Positions 52,801-61,800 of a stretch of 64,000 bases of DNA are shown piece by piece (positions within the stretch are counted from its first letter, which is position 1; every line of letters begins with the position of its first letter). A program made the translations under genes and the position numbers. The stretch lies in NCBI GenBank assembly GCA_964035545.1, contig OZ037767.1, positions 8,732,207-8,796,206 of the forward strand. The letters are read 5' to 3'. Under the pieces are notes generated by a model that was given only the letters and a program-made list of their open reading frames with translations, searched no databases and had not been told where the DNA came from. Source of the DNA: Bugula neritina. Its lineage: Eukaryota; Bryozoa; Gymnolaemata; Cheilostomatida; Bugulidae.

Positions 52801-55800
52801 TAGGCTAATTATTATTGACGATTTGATGAATACTTTATCTGAGTCACAAGAAGTGTGTGACCTGTATACAAAATATTCTCACCATTTGAATATTAGTGTA
52901 ATTATATTAGTTCAAAATCTGTTTGAAAAAGGCAAGTATTTTCGAACAATAAGTTTAAACACTCATTATTTATGGTTGCTAAAGTCTGTTAGAGATACAT
53001 CAATTATATCTACATTAGGAAGACAAATGATGAACTCAAAGTTTTTATCTAAATGCTACAAAGATGCAGTTAGCAAAAAATTTGGTCACCTATTTATTGA
53101 CATGAAAGCCTCATCAGATGATAAATATAGAGTAAGATCCAATACATTTGATGAAGAAGTTGTGGTATATGTTGATCAGTAGCTCAATAGATCATGACTT
53201 TTATTATTATAATTCTGTTTTTATCAATATTGCCATTTATTCTGCAAAGTTTTGCAATATTTTTTAAATATTTTCATACAAACAAAAAAACAAAAAAATA
53301 TACATTTTCTTTTACAAATTTACTAATATCAAGAATTTTTTTCTTAGGTCCACCAAACAAGAGTATATCAAACTATTTTGTTGAGTCAGTTTCAAGCAAC
53401 AATATAATTTTATAAACAAAATTTATTTTCATAAATCTCTTGGAAGCATTCAGAAAAAAACAATGTTATATAAAAATGCTTTATATAAAACTGCTTATAT
53501 AAAGGATGTTATATTTTTAAAAGTTTAACAATGTAATGCAGAAATCTTTAAAATTTTCAACTTTGTTAAAAGAATGAAAAAAACTTATGTTGCAAATGTA
53601 TTTTAAGATTGATTTCAAATATGTATTGTGAGTAGAGTTTAGAAAGCTAATCAAAAATTTTTAGTAATCTTAAGATACGGAAGTAAAGGGTGCATCATAA
53701 TAATATACTGAAAAATAGATTTTTTTATTCAATTTGAAGTGAGTCTTGAAGGATAACTTAAGTTTAAAGTAACAGTCATGGGTTAAATTTTTTTAGAAAA
53801 ATTGTTCAACCTCTTAAGTTACCCATTGGCTAGCTGAAAACCAAAAAGCAATCGGATTGAATAGTTATTTTTAGTAGGAGGAGAATGAGTTAAGCATGAT
53901 TAATTGAAATTTTTTGTATAAAATATCTATCTTTTCGATGTTTCACCATTATCAGTTTGTGATATCAATTAAAAATCTGCCTCAAGTCAAAAGAAAATAA
54001 AATGTAAGTAATATTTCATATATAAATAATAAACAAAATTTTATGTGAAAATTAAATGAAATTATTAAAAGAATTTTTTCTTTGTACGTAGCATCAAAAA
54101 ATTATAAAGTTTGTGTTTAGATTTTAAATTAATGATTTTTAGAATAAATAAAAAATATGAGTGTTTTGGATGATGGACTGGTTAAGTGTGGATATTGTGG
54201 AAATATTTGGGATGGCTGTGCACAGTGTGACTGCTATAACATTTTTCCAGAGATATATAATCGTGTTGAAGAATCGAATCAAGTATGTTGACAAATATTA
54301 TGTTTCTAGGTGCACCTAAATATTTAGTGAAACTTGATTATGTTATTTTGGAGTTACCCTTTCATGAATGTGTTAGTACTTGTTTTGTGGATATGCGGAG
54401 CTTGTCCACAAAACATAATGAATTATTCAAGCAGTAATGCAGTCATGAAGGGGCAACTCTAAAATACAATAGCATCACAATATTATTAGCTATATATAAA
54501 TATATATATTTTTTTGTTTTTATAATTTTTTACTTCTTGAAATATTTTAGAAAAGTTTTTTTTCTGTAAGTTTATTTTGTGTTTGATAATTTCAAACCAC
54601 TTTAACTTAATTATGTTTGTGCAAATATGCTTTTAATAAGTAATTTTTTTTTGTAGATGCCTCCAAAATCTCAACTTAAAAAACTTGTGAAAACCTTTAT
54701 CAATGATGAAGCAATTGAGGTGAATGATGGAGAATATGAGGAAGAAATGTCATCTCAACTTGTACCAAAAAAATGTAAAGGAAAAGGAAAAGGCAGACCA
54801 ACTGCAAAGGTGGGTGTTAACCAGGGTTGGGGTAATTGTAATTTGTAATTGTAATTGGTTGTAATTATTTACATTTTTTCAAGTAATTGAATGTAATTTG
54901 TAATTGATGTATAAAAATGTAATTGTAATTAATTACATATTTAATGTAATTGATTTTTACAATTACTTTATAATTACATGTCAATTACTTCAAACTTTGA
55001 AATCCTAAAAGTTTCATACTTTTCCTACCATGCCTACTGTTAAATAACAAATTCAGATTAATTGTCAATGTGGTATAGTATTACTGTTGAGTACAAAGGA
55101 AGTTCAGCACTGTCAAAATTGCCCCTGCTAGTTGGACCCTAGAAGTGAAATTGCATAACTTCTATTTATCTCTTGCGAGAACAAAAGTAATTGTAATTGT
55201 AATTAATTACATTGCCATGTAATTGTAATTGTAATTAATTACATTACTATTTGACTGTAATTATAATTGTAATTGTAATTGACAAATTATCATGTAATTG
55301 TAATTGTAATTAATTACATTCACATGTAATTGACCCCAACCCTGGTGTTAACTTTTAATTCAGAAATTAACTTTGATTTTAAATGGATGAATTTTATTCA
55401 CATAATTTAAACAATTTTTAAAATTTACAGACTTCTACAATTAAACGAAAGCTTGATTTGAGCAGCGACGACAATGTAGAAGATGATATATCATCAAAAC
55501 GCGCTTTGATGAACAAGGAGGCTCAACAAGAAATTGAGGATAATTTGGCCATGTTCAAAAAGTGGAGTGCCAAGATGAACAAATATTCTTCTACATCTGC
55601 TTGCTCTGCAAGCACAAAAGGTTAGTATTTCTAGGTTAATGATATTGTAATCTGCGTAAATTTCATGAATATTCTGAGTATTTGATTATGTTAAAGGAAG
55701 TGATATCGAGGAGGTGGATTCAACTCCACGTAGGGTTCTTCTGCCGACACCTTCCTCTGCATCTACTATGACCATTGCCAATTCACCACCACCACATCAT

Positions 55801-58800
55801 TTTCAAAATCTATCATGTGATGATGATCATGTGTATACGATTCGCTTAGAGGATGCGAAAGTTGAGGACCTTCTTATAGAGGTAATTAATTTTTGAAGAG
55901 TTATATACAAGTTTATTTTTGATGTGTTTAGGGACCTATTTTTTTACTTTTATATCTTATTAACAAATTTTTTTCTTCTATGCAACTAAACTATTATAAT
56001 ATTTTATGCATGTAAATTTCTATGTTAAGGGAACTGGTAGATGGCTCTCAATTTACCACAAGCTTGACGACAAAAAGAGGAATATAATGATTGTTGCACG
56101 TAACCAACTCAGTCAGGGATGTAAGTAATTTTGCTATTTGTAGTTATTTAATATTTGTAAGTATGTGATTTGCCAAAATTACTCAAACGTTAATTTAACA
56201 TAAAATAAATATATATATTTTTTTGTTTTAGTCTTGGCGCCACGAAAAAAGTGGGCTAATGGCGCATTTCAGGGAGACCCAATTGGCTATAATGTCAAAC
56301 TGGCCCAGTCCAGTCATCTAGTCAAATTTATCCAAGGTATTGAGCGGGAAATAGCTGCAAAAGGTTATGTAGTCAAGAGTAGGACCAATTCCTCCCATAC
56401 ATACATCAGTGTTAGAGGAAATGCCATCAGTAGCGACACAACGTGAGTATACTATAAATATCCATATTATACTAAAAAAATTCTTTTTTATTTGAGTTCA
56501 AAATCGAAAAAATAACTGATTAAATTGCGTCATGTTAATTTACATAGGTTCTACAACCGTGACAAAGAAATCACGTTTGAAGAGGCAGTTTCTATAAAAG
56601 ACGAGCAGATGGAAGTATCTGTATGTATGGAATTGGAGAGTGTTGTGGAGATCGGAGAACTGAAGTTTGTAAGAGCTCGTGTGAACAGCATAAGAATGGA
56701 AAAGACATGCCGTCAACAACCAGAGAACAATCAGCATATTAACATTTGTAAGATGAAAAATTTTTTTGCCAGTGTATGACACATTTCGCCGAGTTTTGCA
56801 TGTCATAGTTGTACTAGTGTGTTTTCGAGAACGTTTAATCTCCTAAGACATATTAAAACATTGCATACCTCTGTTCAACATTTCTTATGTCAAAACTGCA
56901 ACACTCAATTCACTTCTGAAATTGACTTACAAATTCACCACAACACTTGCAATGAAAACTTATGTATTCAAATTGGGGGAGCACATTCATCTCATAATCA
57001 CTCAGATAATGAAGAGGGTCAGACAACTTTTCAATCTCATAATAGTGATATTGATAATTTAATTAAAAATCGATGGAACTCAATTAAATCGTATTTTAAG
57101 TGTAGAAAAATTGTTGACGTATACAATTTCCGCATGGTTAATCAAAAGAATGCATTTATACAAACCATAAAACATGTATATATAACAAAAATAAAAACTC
57201 AAATTAAACTTCAATGCTGCATCGGATTTGTTCTAATTAATAATTCAACAAAGCAATTGAGATACTTTCACAGTTCTGTTAACAACACTGCATTGTTTTC
57301 CAAGCCTCAATCAGTTGGAAATCTTGAACAATTTTTACAAGTCTGTGAACAAATAAATCAAACAGATTTGCACCAGCATGCAATTTCTAAAAGACCAAAC
57401 AGTTCATGGAGTGTTGCATTAATTACTAACATAACATTTTACTTCACTAAATTAACATTTGGCAAATTTGGTGCACCAATTACTTTACCTAAACACATTG
57501 TGAGAAACAAATCAATTGTTTCGCTTACCTCTAACCATCATGGAAAATATAATGACAATCTATGTTTCTTTCGTGCTCTTGCTCTCAGCAAAATATGCAA
57601 ATGTAAAACAAAATGCATGTGTGTCAAACGCATTGAGCAATTGACTCTCAAATTCTTTCGAAAGTTTTGTGCTGTAAAATCACTCCAGTGTAATAAAAAG
57701 TCATTTGAGGGTGTGGATATTCAAGATTTTGGTCTACTGGAAGAAATTTTCAATATAAAAATTACAGTTTACACATTGGATAGCTTTGGAGTGTCCTCAA
57801 TTCTAGTACAGTCAATGAAATCAAACATGCATGAACTTAATTTATGCGCTTACAAAAACCACTTGTGCTATATTAAAAATGTTCAGACTTTTTGTAAATG
57901 CTTCAGGTGCAAGACCTGCTCCCAATGTTTTGACCGCAGATCAAATTTAACAAGGCACACAACTGGATGTGCCAAAGCGCAATCTCAATTAATTTACCCT
58001 CAAGAAACCTTTTTTCCTAAACCATCAATATTTGAAATTATTGAAGAGCAAACAGGAATAGCTATTCCACCTCAATTAAGATTTTATCCATATCGTGCAA
58101 CTTTTGACATTGAGTGTTACCTTGAACCAATTAGTAACTGTAATACATCTATGCTTTCTTTTACGTCTAACCACAAGGTGATGAGCATCAGTGTTTGCTC
58201 TAATATTCCTGGCTATACTAGCCCACTATGCTTAGTATCAAATGGAAATGTTGATGAGCTCATGGAAGGTTTTGTAATTTACCTTGAGCTATTAAGTTCA
58301 GTTGCCAAACAGTTATGCCTAAAACAATTTGAAAACATTTTTAATGACCTTGAGACTGTCAAAAATGATCAGCTTTTATCAGAAAAAAATTTTCAAAGCA
58401 TGAATTGGTCTAATCAGAAAGTTTACAATAACAGGTCTATTGAAAATCTAAAAATGCAACTAGAATCCTATTTTAGTGAGCTTCCAGTTATTGGTTTTAA
58501 TAGCCAAAAGTACGATATAAATTGCATGAGAACCCCACTTGTTAGAAATCTATTGAAGCATGATAAAATTCAATTTGTAATAAAAAGAAACAATGCAATG
58601 AAGTGTATCAAAACTAAACATTTAAAATTTCTTGACATCATTAATTTTATAGCTCCAGGGTTTTCATATGCAAATTTCATCAAAGCATACAATTGTAGTA
58701 TGAAGAAAGGCTTTTTCCCATATGAATATGTCACATCATTAGAAAAGCTCAATGAGAATTCTCTGCCTGCACATGAAGCTTTCTACAGTAGTCTAACTCA

Positions 58801-61800
58801 ATCAAATATCACAGCAGCAGACTATCAGAATTGTAAACAGGTTTGGCAAAACAAAAACATGCTCACAATGAAAGATTATTTGATTTATTACAACAATCTT
58901 GATGTATTACCATTTTTAGAGGCAGTTGAAAAACAACACATGGTTTATCGAGAAAAAGGCATTGATATGTTCAAGGATGGAATTAGTGTTCCATCTTTAG
59001 CTACTAAATGGTTATTTAATGAATTAAATACTAAAAACTTTTTTATTCCGTTGATTGGCAGAAAAGATGCAGACTTGTATAAAACTATACGGAATAATAT
59101 TATTGGGGGTCCAAGTATTGTTTTCCACAGATATCATGAAGCTGACAAAACTTTTATTCGTAAAAATTCATTTGATAGTAAATCAAAAGTTTGTAAAAAT
59201 GTGTTTGGCTTTGATGCCAATGCTTTGTATTTGTATTGTGCTATGCAAGAACTTCCAACAGGTTCAATCATTAGGAGACGTAAAGAAAATAACTTTCGTC
59301 CAAAGTTTTGTGACTATTTTGGGAGACTGAGTGTTGAATGGTTAGAGTACTGCTCCTACTTGAATGGTGTGTTTATTCAACATAAATATAATAAGGGTGA
59401 ACAAAAAGTTGGGCAACACGGGCTCCCAGTAGATGGTTATTGCAAGCAATTGAAAACAGTTTTTCAGTTTCATGGTTGTTTATTTCATGGACATAAGTGT
59501 GTAAAAACAAAAGGGGTAGTATTTAATCCAATTAACGGAAAATCCAATATTTGTAATTCCTTCTAAAAATTTAATTGGAAATGGAACTTGAATTTGTTCG
59601 TACAATGTCTGCCAAACACTGTAATTAATAATGCATTCTTCAACATTTGGGAATATAAGACTGTTGCTGTTTTCCAAAATCTTTTTCATCAGAACACTTT
59701 TTCCGGATCCAGTAGGACCTGTATCAACAATTATGTTTTCCAACTTGGTTTCATTTCACTTTACTGCAGTTGAATAAAATAGTTGAGCTAAAAATTGTTT
59801 ATACAAACTTTAGGTAATTGCAAAATAAAGCTTAACTACATTCTGTATAAGACTTGACTGCGATAAATCATTATTTGTGTCCGCTTTATTTTTCTTTTCC
59901 GCTTTATTGACACGCAATCAAAAAATAATCTTAGTAAAAGCTAATTCCATTTACACTTTTAGTTTATCAATCTCCTGTGAATCTATTTTAATTTTTGTAA
60001 TACCACAATTTTATAATACATTAGCAACATTTATACTTCATCATTTTAGATTTAATTTTCTTAAGACGGTTTTAATCCGCTTAAACCAATTATATAGGAA
60101 GCATTTGTAATTAAATCAATCTAATCAATTTATTCCATCCATGACTTGACAAAAAATAATGGGGAAATTGCTAGGAAGTGAGTTGGTTTAGTAATTAATG
60201 TTTACCGTTAATAATTCCTGTGAATGGCGAATGAAGGGAAATGTCTATTTCTTTATTCTCCATTTATTTATATTGTAGAATTTCTTTCAAGTAATGTAAT
60301 ATTATCGGTTGAGAATAATATTTTTTGTAAATTTTTAATTGATTCAACTGCTTTACTTTCTTCAGAAACTGAGTTATAAACAGTTAGAGTAATTAGAGCT
60401 GTCGTTAAGCAAAAAATTATAGCTAGCAATGATTTTTGATGACGGAAAATTTGTTCCATCAAGCTGAGATGTTGCATGGTTGGTATGCTATATTCAAATG
60501 AATCCAGAAAATCAAAACCTTTAATTTTTATGAAAATTGAAGATGAAATTATAAAACATACTTTGTCAACTCACATCAACATTCTATTTTATTATGTTAT
60601 TCACAGTGATAGAATGAGAAACGTAAATACTAGAGTATAAAAGTAAATAATAATTTTTAAATGTATGCATTGCCTTTAAACAAATTATTATACTTGTATA
60701 TAAAATTGTTCTTCTTCCTTGACAATATTATTAAGAGAGGATAATAGTGTTTTTTGTAGAAACAATCTTCGACTTCTTGTTATCCAAAACATTTTGTTAC
60801 ATTTCCTATTGTCTCTATTTAAATGATTATACCTTTCCATATACAATTGTATTTTCTTCCAAGAAACATTATTTAATGCATCCTTGAAATACTTTTCAGT
60901 AAAGTTTTTTGCCCAACCATTGTCTAAAAGCTGAGTTTCATTCCATATGTGTAAGCATGTATGAGCAAATATTCTGTTTGGGTTAAGACAAGCTTCACAT
61001 GAATAATAAGCAAGCTTTTTGGTTTCAATCCATATTTGATTGCATATCTGGTAAAGTAGCACTTTATTGTAAATTGCTTTATGAAATGTTGACGATGGAA
61101 TATCATTCTGTAATAATTTGTCCATTAGTAAACTGTGGTATCCAATAATTACAACAACTGTCACAAAACTCCTTTTCTGCAAAACAAGAATGACAAATGA
61201 ACTGATAAGCTTGAATGATTTAGCAAAATAATGTAGTTAACTCTTGAATTCATGGTTGAAAAAGCTTTGGTTTCATTGGTTATAAAAAGCTCATGATTGT
61301 CTATAATGAAGGAATTTTGTGGAAGGCAAAGTTAACACTTGAAATATTTCCTGTCTTCATTTTAATTAATCATCTTAGAAGAAATATATAAAAGCATGTA
61401 AATACTCAAATTATTCAAACACATCCATGCATGGACAAGCTACTATAGGGTTCTGCAAAAGAAAGTTTTCACAATGCATGCATAATATTATTATAATATG
61501 CATTATGTAACTTCAAACAATAACAATCATAATAATAATAATAATCATACCATCGACCTAGTGAAACTAGGTTGTGGTTATAAAAGGTTACACCAGCTAA
61601 AAAGCTGTGATACAACCAATAATAATAATAATAATTAATAACAACACTTTCACAAGACTCCAATTATTTGCACTATATGTCTAGTTGAATACTTCTTTAC
61701 AAACAAATGTTCAAAATATTTATTACAAAATTACAAAACCTATCTTATACCAACGAATACTTTCACTTTGCAATCCAATTATATATCACCATACTTTGAA

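Noticed and set aside
53194-53415. Adenain-like maturation protease next to the ATPase
   Set aside because: Position fits but the 73-aa product is a hydrophobic segment plus basic tail, with no catalytic His/Cys arrangement.
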